From contig OX940871.1 in the NCBI GenBank assembly GCA_954871525.1, forward strand, positions 24,588,586 through 24,652,585: DNA of 64,000 nucleotides, in the 5' to 3' direction. Positions 11,101-24,761 of this stretch are shown piece by piece. The translations under genes and the position numbers were made by a program. The stretch is from Parietaria judaica (lineage: Eukaryota; Streptophyta; Magnoliopsida; Rosales; Urticaceae). The notes beneath the pieces were generated by a model that was given only the letters and a program-made list of their open reading frames with translations, was not told the origin of the DNA and searched no databases. Numbering within the stretch: the stretch's first letter is position 1; the number at the start of each line of letters is the position of its first letter.

Positions 11101-13369
11101 TCTAGTAAATTAAATCAACGATCTCGTAATGTAATTTGTTGTGGCCTTCAATTCTCTTGGGCTCAAGTACTGGGTCCACCCAGTGAAGCCGTATCACAAA
11201 TTAAGTCTACTTAAAAGCAAAATACTACTTGCTCTACTTAAAAGTACTGATTTAAAGTCTGTCCCGGCCTGTCAGCCGACCGGTTCGTCACGGTTCCTTC
11301 TTTGGTAACAACACCTTGATCATGAAATTTATGATATGCCCTATATCAATCTTACACATGAGAGAGTTTAGTTTATTGAACCTGTAGTTCCAGATGAGAA
11401 TAGGATATTTGTGAATGTGTCGACTGGTTGCTCCACTGCAGAAAATTTGCGTTTTCTGCAGACACACACAAGAACATCAAAACCGTAAGATTGAAATTAA
11501 AGTAAGAAGTTAGGATCATATAATATTTAGTGAAAAAATCTCAATAAAATGGGGAACTTTATTCTCATCACAAAAGATAGAAATATATGCCAGACAATGG
11601 TAACGTTATTTTTTTCTATCTCAAGGATAAGCGTAATTAGGAAAATAAAGTACCACCGTCATGCCTGACCAAATGTTAACATAAACGAGGCTTGAAAAAT
11701 ATGGAAACACATACTTGAAATCTTTTGCACTCTCCAGAAAATCGTGCCAAGAAATATCGCCGTCCCGCAATTCAGAGCTCAAAGTATTGCCCCTCGAAGG
11801 AATAACAATTGCCTTAGGAGCCCGTGCTTCCACCACTCGACTGCACATTCAAAACTACATAAATAAAGGAAACTAAAACGGGGAAGAGAAGACAAATGTA
11901 AGCCAAACGGCCAAAAGATACGGAGAAACTTCACCTATACAATGGTATGTTTTTTTCGCCACGAACAATCAGATCCTGGATACAAAATCATACTGATGAA
12001 TAAAAAAACTAAAATATCGAACTTGAGATTGATTGTAGATTTTCAGGAGTAACGGAAAGAGGGATCGAGAACCTGTGTGAAGATGGCTTTTGCCTTTGAT
12101 ATATTAAGTCTGGTCGATATTTCCGAAGCAGCGAAACTATCTGCAATTGATACAACGACACAGCCGGCCAGAACAATGGCTAAGTAGATGATGACAGAGT
12201 GGACATTCATCGGCATGTCAATTGCAACTGCGTTTCCGATCTCCAAACCCGCTTCTTTCAGTGCATATGCAACTAACCTTCATAGTGTATCAGCAAAATT
12301 AGCTTGAACGCGATATTGAAGCTCAAATAGACAAAAAAGTAAATTGCTTGTACAAAAGGGTTTGACTCTCACTCACCAGATTTCTGATCGAAATTCCTCG
12401 AGTTTCATCTCTTTCAACGGACGATCGTCTTGTCCTTCATCACGCCATAGTATCATCGTATCACTTAAATCCCTCTTCGAGTTCACACTCAAGCAATTCT
12501 CCGCCGGATTCACATAAGCTCCGGGAAGCCATTCACCACCCGGAAACTTTTCACGCAGAATACATTCCGGCGGCTTGGAAAACGATAGGTTCATTTCATC
12601 GAACACTGTCTTCCAATATTCCTAGCAAAATCCACCAAGAACGAATACAAAAAAAACATTGTCAAAAAAGTAAAAACGAGCGGAGATCCCAACACCAAAG
12701 CTATCTTACCTCAGGATTTGAGACCGAGAATTCCTGAAAATCGGAAAAACTCGAGATGGGATCCTTATACCTCGAACCCAGAAACTCTTTCCCGCGGCTC
12801 TCGAGTAGCTTCCCGACATTGGTTGTAACCGCTTCGCGTCTGATCACACAAAAAGGCATTTGAATTAAGCAAATATCTTATCAAGTTTATGCATTCTATG
12901 ACACCAAATCTTGTATAGTGTAAACCGAGTTGACTTGCGGAACAAGAAAAGGGAAAACAACCAGTACAACTCCAAATTTGATTGGGTTTCTCACTATGTA
13001 TTCATCACTAAACAAATATTTTACGAAGGTTCCAAATCACTAAGTATTATAAATAAATAATAAATAAAAACTCTTGGAATTGAAGGGAAGAAGAAGAGGG
13101 GTTTACGGGTCGGGTATCCAAGCGGGCGGGTCGGGTCCGAAGTCCCTGAAGCAGGCGTGGTAGAGCATGTGGTGGAGGGCGAAGGGGAGCTCCGGCGAGA
13201 GGACTCGCGTGGAGATGCGGCGCCACGTGGCGGGAGTGCCAGGGCCGTGAGTGCGGACGACGTCGGCGATGCTCCGGCGGAGGGACTCGGCGGTTTCCGG
13301 CGCAGGCGAGGGCAGAGCTTGGGCGATGTCGGAGGCCGTGAGGGAGCTCAGGGATTTCCTCTCAGGCAT
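8189..13369 (-). CDS. AAE17: Peroxisomal acyl-activating enzyme, AAE17/AAE18 type
   Basis: An ATP-dependent carboxylate:CoA ligase of the ANL superfamily. Fourteen exons: 13107-13369, 12710-12839, 12377-12621, 12073-12277, 11935-11975, 11715-11840, 11382-11455, 10545-10765, 9973-10067, 9651-9867, 8871-8996, 8696-8794, 8387-8602, 8189-8299. They stay in frame throughout and give 722 aa, the family length. The start [19 protein letters not shown] is the first ATG. Motifs: AMP-binding P-loop [12 protein letters not shown] at about 355-366, substrate motif [37 protein letters not shown] hinge and C-terminal region, and the final catalytic-lysine region [16 protein letters not shown]. It ends SKI, a plausible PTS1 peroxisomal signal. 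AAE18 in Arabidopsis acts on 2,4-DB; the natural substrate is uncertain. AAE17 is preferred over AAE18 only because of neighbouring gene order. Acceptors of exons 4 and 11 (GAAG|G, GAAAG|C) are weak but frame-consistent. Confidence 0.93.
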
Positions 13370-16300
13370 CGCTGTCGATTGAAGAAGAAGAAGAAGAAGA
13401 AGAAGCTCTGTGCTTCCGTGTCTGGTTAGGTGAGTTCGAACTCGATTACCGTTTTGGCTGCTTCGTTCCTATATTATATTTATTTGCGTAAATATTTTAA
13501 TATATAATTATAAATAAATATACTAATTTAAGATTTGAGCATATTTTTCAATTCTTTTTTTATTTTATTGCCAAAATTTTCGATTGAAAAAAAGTGTGTA
13601 TCGTAGTCGTAGATATGAAATTTTTTCTTTCATCAAATCTACTTTAAATCTATTGTTAATTCTCCTCACATATCAAATCTTATCTGTTTTTATATTATTT
13701 TGCGTTCTTTTTTTCTTCTATAAATGATATATTTACTTTTATTTGAGTGCTGTATATAAAATAATTTAATGCTTATTATATTCAATGTGATATTAAGATT
13801 TAAGAATAATAAATCTTAATATCACAATTAAGATTTAACTACTCTAAAATTAGTTATGTGGGAAATATATTCTCCTTTTTTGAGCAGCACAATTTATTTT
13901 GTTACTAAAATTAGAGGTGAAATCGGAAACGATAATTTTTCACATTATTTTTCTTCTCCCGAAGAACCGTGACGAAATTTATTCGTCCCGGTTTTTTTCA
14001 AACCAGGAACCGAAACGGGACCAGGATAAAATTCGGGAGAAAAAAATCAAAACCGAGAGAAAATTTAGGACAAAATAGCAAAATACAAATACTAAATCCA
14101 AATTACAAAAATCAAATATGAAATCTAAAATCTAAAACATGAAACATAATCAAAGAACATAGTATTTAAGTTGTCGTCCAAATTCCGGTTCCCGGTTCTC
14201 AAACCAGGAACCGAGACGTTCCGGTTTACGATTTTAAACCTATATCTCCCTATATTTTTTCTTCTTACAAACAGTCCGATATTAAAACTAAAACAAAACC
14301 GAGATGAATTATTTGAAAACACCTTAAACCTATTTCTTCAATTTGTTCATTAAACGTTATAATTATCTAAATAAAAAATTTATAAATCTACCTTCAATTT
14401 GTTCACCAGACATCCAATATTTTCTTTTACTGATACCATTTAATAAAGTGAAAAATAATTTATCAACCAAGAATCTCGATGGAGAACCAAAGAGGGTCTA
14501 AGCTCTAAGGTCCAGAGCCGGCTCGATAGGTGGGCGAGTTGGGCGACCCCCAAGGCCCCGTATATTATATAACTTAACCATTAAAAAAATTAAATAAGAA
14601 AGCACGCTTATAAGATAAGATGAAATAGGCCTCCTCGTTGGTGTTGTAAGTGATGCAACTTGAAAAATAAAAACAACATGTTGTGATTTATGCCCACAAA
14701 GGAAACATGAAGGACCTTTTAGCAAATAATTAAGTTTATTAATAAAGTACTCGATGTAATAATACGATTATGTTCTTTTGCTGAGAATTAAATAAAGATT
14801 AAATATTCATTCTTATTTATTTAAGTTTGTGTTTATGCATATATGTCTACGCCCTGAAACTATCATCAACGAAAGAAGAGTTAAGTACAGACTTAACAAG
14901 ATACCTCTTCTTGATAAGTTTAAAATAAACAGTTCGCAATCTTAGGATCGATGGGGGCAATCATATCCGATTAATGATTGTTTGAATAAACTACTGATAT
15001 CGGATCTTGTGATATTGAGAGTTGTGACTCTGGAGTTTATTCTTGATATCTTAATGAAGACACTGGACTATACCTGTGACACTTTGAAGTTCGAGGTAAA
15101 ACCGTTTCATTACTCGAATATTCAAAATCACAAACGAGGGGTATTTTTGTAATTACCTAAATCCTGAAGTGGGTACATAATTTCTTGTGACACTTGACTA
15201 GTCAATGGGCAAGATCCAAATGATGGATCAAATACCCGACGGTTGGTGTCATAATATTGTCTCGTTGAATTATGTGATTCATAGATATGGAATTTGTGTT
15301 ATAAGAATGCTACGACATTAGTATCACATCATGCTTTGTTCTTTGAAGTGTGAATGAACAAACCGGGCCTGGTACTCATTGAATAATATATTCTATGAAT
15401 AAAACATGTGACATGTTGTGACATCTCACTTTGATGTTTTTCTCATTCACAAACAACAAATGAGTTGATGAAATAATAACTAAGGGGTAAAACGGTAATT
15501 TTATATTCCATCTAGTTAATGATACACACAAATGGTAATATCGTAAATACACCGTGGACCGTGTGAAGAATAATTGTATCACATCAAACGGAAATAAGAA
15601 CGCATATGAACTTAGAGATTGTCAGTATTGGTCCTTTAGTGGAATCGATCAATATTAAGAATTAAAAGTTCGGGAAAAGTTTGTGAACTTTTGTGTCCGA
15701 GCTTTATTCTAAAGCTTCGTTCATGTGGGTCCATGAGATCTCAATGTTAGACTTTCGGACGAGATTTTGATTAACAAAATATGTATTAAAAATATGTAAA
15801 GTTGATTTATTGAAATCTTACTTTAAGTTCAATTATTGAATTGAAATATTTTTAAGTACAAAATTGGTTTGATATTTTTCTCTTATGTATAAATTGTGAT
15901 TTATACTCTGGTAATTATTTTCTCATAATTAAATAAATAAATAGTTTTTCTCTTGGCTCACACAGTGCGCACACTTGGAGAGAAAAAAATTTAAGAAAAA
16001 GTTCCTCTATTCTTTTTCTCTTGTTCATAAAGAGCCCACCCTTTTAGTCTCACATAAAACCTGAAAGCCATAACATCGAATCTATCGTGGTTGTTTGATT
16101 GAAGACGGAGGGACGACTCGCGAAGATCGACGACGAAAACCGTGAATTATTTTATCGAAATTATAAGTGTGATTGAATTAGCTCAATACTACTGATTCTA
16201 GATACTTGCATCTTGTATAGATAGATTTTCACTTTGTTATGGCTTGAAAATACACAAAAAATAGCACAAATGTCTCACTTGTTATATATAAAAAAACCAT

Positions 16301-16390
16301 TCTATCATCAGCTTACACTGATCAAATATACAAAAATAAAAGAGATGCTACAATCTAAACAATGAATGCGTTGTGCAGATCCCGATTTCG
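13370..16390. other. Intergenic region between AAE and CAS genes, repeats only
   Basis: It begins with a (GAA)n-rich leader upstream of the AAE start (13380-13405). At 13960-14230 three diverged copies of CCGGTT...AAACCAGGAACCGA occur. At about 14515 lies CAGAGCCGGCTC, a hAT-like end. From 14740 to 16230 the DNA has the look of an old, unclassified retroelement derivative, but I found no coding domain or paired ends. Confidence 0.45.
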
Positions 16391-18736
16391 TCATTCCGGA
16401 AGCAGTTTTTGGCCAGACTTCGTGGAGGAGCTGGCCGTGCCGAAGCGTTTCGCAGGAATGACTCGCGACGGGGAGACGACCTCTGCAAAGGACAAGTTGT
16501 ACGAATCCGCCCCAAGCCGGCTCTGAAGCCACCCTCGCCCACCAGAGAACCCGTCCGCCACGATCCAGCACTTACCAAATCCTAGACTGGTCAGCGTTTT
16601 CGCTACTATCTTTGCCGAGTCCGCATACCTTAAGAAAATCAAATGGTCAAGAAATCTCATCAAGCCTAGCTCTTGTAAGTCATTATAACTAGCTCAGGTC
16701 TCACTTGATTTGAGCATTTGAACAAACATATCAAAAAAATTGGGATATTTGCGGTAAAAATACCCGGATAGTTAGGTGCGCAGACTTTTTTTTTTATATA
16801 TTGCAGTGTATATTCCTAAAGTTGTAAAATGTGTAAACCTTTAGAATCAAAATTATACGACTTAGGTACCTAAACTCTACACTTCTGACAATATTGGAAA
16901 TATATGCTGCGAAAAAAGAACTGGAATACGCGCCATTTTCGACTGTCTCAATGGATATTAGTGAGCTCCAAATGGGTTGACTACTCACGAGTCCAAGATA
17001 ACGATGTCAGAACCTTGGTTGACTTTCTTAAGATAAGCGATTTTAAGAGCTGCGATTTCTGCCTCGAGTTTCTTAGCGCTTTTCACAACGCCTTTCAGCT
17101 TGCTTGGTACTTCTTCCAAGCTGGACCATGAAGAAAATGCATGTGTTGGTCAGTTTAAGGAAAAAATATTGATCAAACAAGAGGAAATAATGGAGTTGTG
17201 AAGCTACTCACGGAATGGAGATCAGTCTGCTTTTAGCGTTAGAAGGAAGACGAGGAAGTCCGGCCTTGTCCTTGTCTTTTTCGGATCTAATATCGATTAA
17301 AACGTAATTTCTTGTCGATACGAGATCAAGGGTTTGAGCAGCCGTAAGATCACCTATAAACTTAAGAATTATGCCGCTGAAATATTGCATTTGATGAAGT
17401 TAATATTTAAGTATTATCTACCTTTGTAGCCTCGGAGTTTGAAGGATATGGCCGACCATATTGGTGGAAAGAGGAAGTAAGCAACGACCAACGCTCCGGC
17501 AGATCCGGCGAGGGTCAGAGGCTCAGCGGAAATCAGCGTGTCAACGGCCGAAGAAGCAATCGGCTTCGCCACTTCGATCACCTTGCCGGTCTGCTGTGCT
17601 GCTTCGGCAACAGTCTGAGACAAAAAAAAAAATGACATTAGTTGATATCTTATTGAATGAGAATAATTTCCTCTTAATCAGTTTGTATAATATGCATCCT
17701 GATTTAGCACAGAACAAAACATCAAGTCAGGCAAATGACAAAGCGACTACACGGGATCCAATTCCAGTTCCCCTTGGACCGGTTACGAGTTCTCGGGCCA
17801 AAAGTTCACAAAAAATCAGGAGGGATTTTCATCAAAACTTCGGTTCGCGTCTATTCTATAAAAAGAAATCAAGATTTATCGTTCAAAATCTTACCGAAGG
17901 AAATTCATTCAACACCATTCGTCTTCGGGTCTCGTTAATTCTTAACGGGCTCAAAATACTAATAATGAAGTGAGCATTAGTTACATTCCCGAAGTCGGTG
18001 AAATCGAACCGCTTGACGCCTCTTCAGTCGTCCGAATCTTCCCATACTCAAGTAGAATCTTAACTCAGACAATCAAACTATTCTAACAAACTCTATTCAA
18101 GATTGTGTACAGAACAGACAAACTAAATCCTGCGCAGAATTAGCAACAGAAAGCTAGCAAAAGATGACAATGGCAATCTGGAAAAACCTTTGCAACAGTG
18201 ACCACAGGCTTAGTGTCAAATCCGGAGCTCTCAAGGGCCTCTTGCGCTTTCCTTGACGCCTCCGAAACAACCGGGGAAGCGAGCTTCAGCGCCTCCTTCC
18301 CGGCCTGCTGCGCGATCGGAAACGCCACTTCGGCGGCCGGTTTCAGAGCGTTGACCACTGCTTCAACCACATTCTGGGCAGTGCCGAACACGCTCGAGCT
18401 CACTCCCTGAACTTGCTCGACCGCATTCTCCACCTGCCCGGGTAACGAAAACCCGTAAATTCTCAGCAATCCCAGAGATTCTGAACTAATCTGGGAAGAT
18501 CTTTACATAAGCGAACTCACCTCAGTGAGGGAAGAGACGATCTGCTCCTTGGAGAGAGCAAGAGCCTTGGCTTCGTTGGAAGCGGCGAAGAGTCCGAGAA
18601 GAGGGATCGCGGTGGAAGCAGGCAGAGAGACCGAGGCGGGTTTGAGTTTGAAGTGGGTCTTGAGAAAAGCTTTGGGACTCGACAATGGGGATGGTCTGGG
18701 AGAGGCTGAAGCTCGGATGGCCATCTCCATTGCCAT
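16391..18736 (-). CDS. CAS: Calcium-sensing receptor, chloroplastic (CAS)
   Basis: A thylakoid membrane protein needed for external-Ca2+-induced stomatal closure and photoacclimation signalling. Six exons: 18521-18736, 18188-18433, 17422-17614, 17212-17353, 16989-17120, 16391-16628, joining in frame to 388 aa (Arabidopsis CAS is of this length). Residues 1 to about 35 form a Ser/Pro-rich transit peptide (MAMEMAIRASASPRP..), followed by a low-complexity Ala/Val/Glu-rich stromal or lumenal region (NAVEQVQGVSSSVFGTAQNV.., KPAAEVAFPIAQQAGKEAL). One membrane helix at about 189-207 (LAGSAGALVVAYFLFPPIW) is followed by a rhodanese-like domain (LVSTRNYVLIDIRSEKDKDKAG ... ADSAKIVAKTLTSLGF). At the usual catalytic-cysteine loop the sequence reads VILDSYADSA, with no Cys, so enzymatic sulfur transfer is not expected. 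The Ser/Thr-rich tail (FGTASSSTKSGQKLLPE) corresponds to the region phosphorylated by STN8 in Arabidopsis. Confidence 0.95.
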
Positions 18737-19675
18737 TTCTGCGAGAATGGTGAGCAGAGAGAGGGCGATAACGGGTGAGGGAGATTTGTGATCAAGAATT
18801 AACGGACAAAATCTTCAAACTAATACTAGTGGCTGCTCAACTCAAGAAAAAGCCTCTTCCTTGCTTATGTGGAATGGAATCTCACCTCATTTGCTAATCT
18901 CATAAGAATTTGCAAATATAATATATTCAAATTCCAATATTTTTGGTATATATACTTCATTCTTTTTATTATTGTTGTGATATAAATATCCAACGATAAA
19001 TACTTGACAACAAATATTGAGTTTATGTAGTTGATATGGGACTTCGTCCCCTAAAAACGACAGTACGTTTACGTGGTAAACCGAGAGAAACGACATCAAC
19101 TCAGTAAAACGACGTTAAAACCCTTGATAAAGCATATGTAGTAGTGAACAAGTTAAGAAGGTCAATCAAGGAATAAGAAGTTCATTATCAATATTCTTTG
19201 GTCTTTACTCATATATTTATATATCTACGTATGTTCAAGTTGTCTCGCAAATCGTCTCGTTACAAAGTGGATTCATCTCGAATTATTGAGACCCATTGGT
19301 CAATCGTAATATATCAAAGTTTTATCACTTCGTGACAATTGGTAGTGAACATTCACATCAACAAATGTCACCGTAAAAATTCAAATACTTGGACCCCTAC
19401 TGACTCTCTTTAGAATAAGTAATATCACTTGGAAGACAAATTATTTCCGTGTAAATAAAACGGAAAACAAACAAAAAAAATGCACGACTAACTATTACAT
19501 CACATGAACCATAACCCTAATCCCAAACTCGGAAAACCGAGCAATTTTATTATTTAGAACTTGGACCAACACCACAACCCGAAACCGTAAACCTGAAAAC
19601 TAAAGAGCGATTGGAGAGGGTGTAGGACTATAAAGACGAATCCACCGCTGGAAGCTCCAATCTTATATTCCGATT

Positions 19676-19792
19676 GAGATCGAGGGTGTAAGCAAAAACT
19701 CCGATTGAGAGACTGATAGTGGATCGAAATTTACAGGCGGCAAGTGGACGTACCTCCTACACTGGGAGCAAACCACTATAATTCTGGTGTCG
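19676..19792 (+). mobile_element. LTR-retrotransposon fragment (Copia-like LTR 3' part)
   Basis: It contains GATAGTGGATCGAAATTTAC, AAGTGGACGTACCTCC and GGGAGCAAACCACTATAA, an arrangement (GTGGACGTA followed by AACCACTATA) typical of the R/U5 end of plant Copia LTRs. A reverse-oriented homologue lies at 45432-45550. Confidence 0.5.
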
Positions 19793-20649
19793 ATTTCAAT
19801 TTCGTTTCTCGCTTTTATCGTTTTTTGAATTGGAAATTAGGACAACATTCCTAATATATATAACCAGAAAAATTAAAATATTGAATACTTATGCATCTTT
19901 TGAAACTAATATGCAATGCACCAGACAGTAGTAGTCAGGGGTGAAAATAGACCCCGCTAATCTTAAACTGTTTTTCGTCAGTGCATGGTAAACTCCCTTA
20001 AGTTATCAATAAAATTGTTGGGTTTTTTTTTAATTTTATTTTATTTAAAGAATGATCTCATGAGCGTCATGATAATTCTTAGTGATTATTTATTATAATT
20101 ATATTAGGTACGTTAGATAAACTTTTTTATGACCATTATTAAGTTTCTTATATGCTATATAAGCATGAAAAAACGTGTATGAGGATTAGTTTATGATAAG
20201 ACCCAATTAGACACGATTAAAGAGCAAAAAGTTACATTTTATATACGTTATTAAGTATTTTAATACGTATTATATATAAAATTTATGTTTTTTTATTTAT
20301 TTATTACACCGTACAATTGATGAACATAAAAAAGTGTTAGTAAATTGTAAAATCATAGATAATATAATTAAATAAATTAAGTTAAATGATTATAAATTGA
20401 ATTAATTTAACATTTTAAAATACATACTCATGTTAAATGGGGTAAATGGGTAGACACGATGAACACGATATTTAAATGGGGCGGGTATGGGTGTCATCTT
20501 CTAACACGATTAATAAATGGTGCGGGTCTGGGTCTACATAAAATAAGTAAAAAACGATTAAGACCTGGCACGAACACGACACGAAACCCAAATTGCCACT
20601 CCTACTGAAAATTGAGGTTGATATTTAAAATAATTAATGAAAATTATAT

Positions 20650-20756
20650 GAAATGCCCATTTTGTGTCAAAACTTTTAAGAAACACCCATTTGTGAGAGT
20701 AAAAAATACACATAATGAGTAGTTCTTAAAAACGTTTGACACAAAATGGGCATTTC
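20650..20756. mobile_element. Small foldback MITE, copy A
   Basis: Inverted ends GAAATGCCCATTTTGTGTCA and its complement flank a core containing GTGAGAGTAAAAAATACAC. This is one of four family members in the window (also 30837, 32487 and 53496). Confidence 0.75.
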
Positions 20757-21691
20757 GTTATTAACCCTTTAATAAATAAATAAAGAAAGAAAGAAAGACA
20801 AATTTTGATAAAGTTATTAGTCCACAGAAACAAACTGATAAAAAAAAATAGTGATATGGTAACATTATGATAAATAAGAGGCAAAATGATACAAAATAAA
20901 TGCACATAACAATTCGATGTAAAGTAATTTGTTATTAGGTATAAGTTATATTTATTCAAATTTAAATACATATATTTGTTTAGTCTACGTGTTTGTATGA
21001 TTGTGATCTCCCATAGTTGAGTAGTACCACGAGTCCACGACACTAATAATAAAGTTAAAACTCAGAGCAATATTTTAAGTACAAGGTTGAACATATGTCT
21101 CTACCATGAAAATTCAAAACACCCAATATAAATCCTATGTTGATAATACTCAGAACAAAATAAAAATTAGGTTAAACTACGGTTAATGTACATATCTAAC
21201 AGATCAAACATTGGGTACATTTGCCACCAAAAATAAACATTAGGTACATAATTCGCAAAAGATCAAACATTGGGTACATTAGCCGCATGAGCCCTTGCCC
21301 TCCCTCATCATGTGTATTTTTTTTTCTTCGTGTTTCTTCTATTAACCTCGTCATCTCGGAATTTAGGTGTGGTCATTGGTTTTTCCGTCTTGGACTCTCG
21401 GTTATTTATCTTGTTGACGGTTAATTTTTATATTATTCTCTCGCTCGTCGTCTCGGAACGCAACCATCGTGGTTCTCTGACTCTCCGTCTTGGACCCTAA
21501 AATGGCCAAATTCGTTGGATTTCAGTTTTAATCAAGTGGACCGATCTTTCGTTAAATTTGTATCTCGTAACACCGAAAATATGTTTATCACTACAAAAAA
21601 AAAAAAAAAAAAATTATTGGTGTGCCATCATTGTGATTTTGATTATTTGTAGGTGTCCCTTCTATGTTGAAAGGTTGGCTCTGTCACTCTT

Positions 21692-21720
21692 AATAATATA
21701 TATATATATATATACACACA
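21692..21720. repeat. (AT)n(AC)n microsatellite
   Basis: A short AT then CA run directly abutting the Emigrant-like terminus at 21721; it may have eroded that element's left TA duplication. Confidence 0.9.
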
Positions 21721-22358
21721 CAGTAGAACCTCTATAAATTAATACTGCTGGGAGCGGCAAAAAATATTATCTTATCGGATTATTAACTAATATATAAATT
21801 AATAATTTATTGATTTATACATCAATGAAGAAAAAAATATTAATCAGCTAAAATTATATAAACATCTTTACTGGAAAAAAATTAAATTTATTATATCGAG
21901 AATATTAAAGTATCAGTATTAAGAATAACAAGAGAGACTATTATGATTTAAAAATATTTTATTAGAATATTAATGTCAGAAATATTATAGAGCCCAATGA
22001 TTTTAAAGATGAAGTTCAAGAAGAGATCGATTTCAAGAAGAAAAAAATTAATATAGAATCATATTTTAAGAGGACTACATGATTAGTGATCTAATTTTAT
22101 CTTTTTATTTAACGTGATTTCATAGTTGTGTATATTATATTTTATTTATTGTGATTTTATAATTATTTATGTAATTATATATATTGAATTATTAATTTAT
22201 GTATCAATTGGAACCTATATACTTTCTTAAAAAATTATTATCTTATAAATTTAGCAAATTATTAATTTAACTAGTTCGGCCCGAGTCGGGACCGGACAAA
22301 AATATTAATTAATCGCGATTGTTAAGTTATCGAGTATTAATTTATGGAGGTTCTGCTT
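21721..22358. mobile_element. Emigrant/pogo-like (Tc1-mariner) element
   Basis: The left end CAGTAGAACCTCTATAAATT matches the Emigrant/Lemi1 terminal motif I know from Arabidopsis and Medicago. The right end is its near-exact inverse (ATTAATTTATGGAGGTTCTGC) followed by TA. The interior (638 bp total) is AT-rich with no transposase frame, so it is non-autonomous. A 156-bp relative sits at 42134. Confidence 0.7.
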
Positions 22359-24579
22359 TATACACAGAGATTAATCGCAAAATAAACCAATCCACGCTAA
22401 CTTTATTAGTATCTGTAGAGCATGTTTGGGAGACAAAAAGAGACATACACTAAGGGACAATTGCCAAACAAATATTTTATTAATTCTTTCAAAACACAAA
22501 TAATTTTTCAAGTGCAGTACTGAAGTGGTTGAACTCAGCTATATTTCATTTAAAACTGGTAAAAAGATGAACATATCTGTTTGTGTTTGTTTGGAGGCTA
22601 TTGGAGCTATATGACCAAAGGTATTAACAATATTTAACTACTTAATCATTAACTTAATTTATTCCAAATTGTGTTTTTTAATTTTCCTGTTATTTTTATG
22701 CTTTGGAGTTTTCTACAGCAGCTATTATTCTTGTCAGATTATTATCATCTTTGGCAAGAAAATTACTCACGTAACCGTAAAATTAATATTAAATAAGTTA
22801 ATTAGCGGCACAAGTACTAATTCTATTCTAAAAAGTAAAAAGTAACGATAAGTTCCTCTTTTTTGCCGGACAAAGTTATCAAACTCTAATAATAGCAATT
22901 CAGAGATACCACAATAGTTGGTGAAAGGGACGTGCTACATGTTATTATTAGAATTTGACAAATTTTTTCGAACAGAAAAAAAAAGGGATGCACTTATCGT
23001 GTTTCTTCGAAGAGAATTGGTACTTGTACCACTAATATAGGTAGTACCTATTATCTGCATTGCCGTTTTTTGAATGATATGCAAAAAGCACATAAATAAG
23101 ATAGAAAATTCAGTTTGAAAATGACGAACAATAATTTGAATCCAATATGACCAAAAAGCGCGTAGGTGTCAGGGAATCACTATTAGTTGGAATCTAGGAT
23201 GAACAGAGTCAAAAGGAAGCTGATCTTAATTAGTTGACTTGTAGTTCACTTTAAGCTTATTATCTCCCAATTCATAACGTTTGATGTTTTAATATTTGAA
23301 ATCTATAATTTCGTAATTTAAATTCACTAACTGCACTCACAAATTAACAACCTAAAATCGGCTTAATTAACTACATAGTATATTAGCTCTGAGAGTACAT
23401 TTTTCACAACTCACTACCGGAAAAACCTATGGGGTAGATCGGTGCTTTTTCTTTTTCCCAAACTGTAAATTTCACTTAACTCTATATTGTGTTTGTCTTG
23501 AAAAAAATATTGTCAGTTTTTATTTCTTTTGTAGTTTTACTTTTATTCTTTTAATAGAAACATATACATCTGGTTACGATAATTCTTGTCTCTCTTATGT
23601 TTCGGTTTTGGTTTTTTCTTTTTCTTTTTCTCGTTGTGATAGTAAATTAGGACTTGTGTTTCAAATTTTTCTCATTATCTTGTCTGTAGTGAATGCGTAG
23701 ACTATTCATTGAACACTTTATTAGGACTATGGCAATATTTTTTTTTTTTTTCATCAGAAGGAGATGGCCTTTTCCATGAGGCAAAAGAGAATGGTACTAG
23801 CCGTGGGGAGGCGAGTTACCACCCCGGTCCTAATCTGCGACGACGAACCTTACATTCCCAAAAGTGTGGCCCTTATGACCTAATTAGGACTCGCTAGTAC
23901 ATAAAAAAAAAAAAAAAAACAACAAAATGAACACACATCCGGCATGATCGTGTGAGGGAAATTTTGTATTAAAAAAAAAGAGGGTATCCTCGATCATAAT
24001 AGTAAAAGAGGTCGAGGTTATTATCCCCAATATAAGGGCTACGTCTAACCCCGATACCGATCTTACTAACCCCAAGGCCAATCTTGATAACAATGTAAGT
24101 AAGTATCCTTGATATCGGAGATACCAAACCCCAATATATACCTAAAGTCGGGGTTGGTTTACATGGGATAGGCATGTTACTCTTCAACATCGGAGTTAGT
24201 AACCCTGCTACAATGTTACTAACCTCAATCGACGAGACTAATGGAATCATTTAAATTAATGCACATATAAAAGTTTGATGTTATATAATTTTAGTAATGA
24301 AGTCAAATGAGTCTAAAATCGATTTAGTCTAACATAATATAATATCAGGATCAATTAAATGGATTAAACAAGTATATATATTCGATAGACAAGGTTATTA
24401 ACGGGGCAAGTTTGGGTCTAAATCTTTAGACACTTTTAATATAATGAGACTTTGGTCAACATAAAATTAGCTAAAAATAATTAAGACGCATTACGAACAT
24501 GACAAAAACACCAATGATGTCATCAGATAGTATTATTCTTGCATTAACATAATATATGTCATGCATTGACAAAATATGC

Positions 24580-24605
24580 ATATATATATATATATATATA
24601 TATAT
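24580..24605. repeat. (AT)n microsatellite
   Basis: About 13 AT units located 160 bp upstream of the AP2/ERF start codon, hence in its promoter or leader region. Confidence 0.9.
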
Positions 24606-24761
24606 GTTAAAATAATGGTGTTTGAAGTTTAAACTGAAGAGTACAATTATATTAAATATTATATATATGTATTGATTATTGACAGATGTAACATCTTAAT
24701 CTGTGTCTTCTTATAATCTAACCAAACCAAAGCCAACCCAAGCAAACCCTCGTCTACTTCC

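Larger units (their letters stand above)
18737..24761. other. Six-kb intergenic repeat region
   Basis: No protein-coding gene is supported. Separately listed are an LTR-like fragment (19676-19792), a small MITE (20650-20756), an Emigrant-like element (21721-22358) and microsatellites. In addition, 20440-20607 ends AATTGCCACTCCTACTG, which resembles the end of hAT-like elements. The stretch 23745-23900 is a GC-richer, possibly transposon-derived piece. The rest (22400-23700, 23950-24700) is AT-rich with nothing recognised. Confidence 0.5.

Noticed and set aside
17461..17973. 170-codon plus-strand frame
   Set aside because: It overlaps CAS exon 3 in antisense and continues into intron; no domain features.
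19936..20607. Possible single hAT element between CAGGGGTGAAAATAG and CCACTCCTACTG
   Set aside because: The ends are only loosely inverse and no 8-bp target duplication is present.
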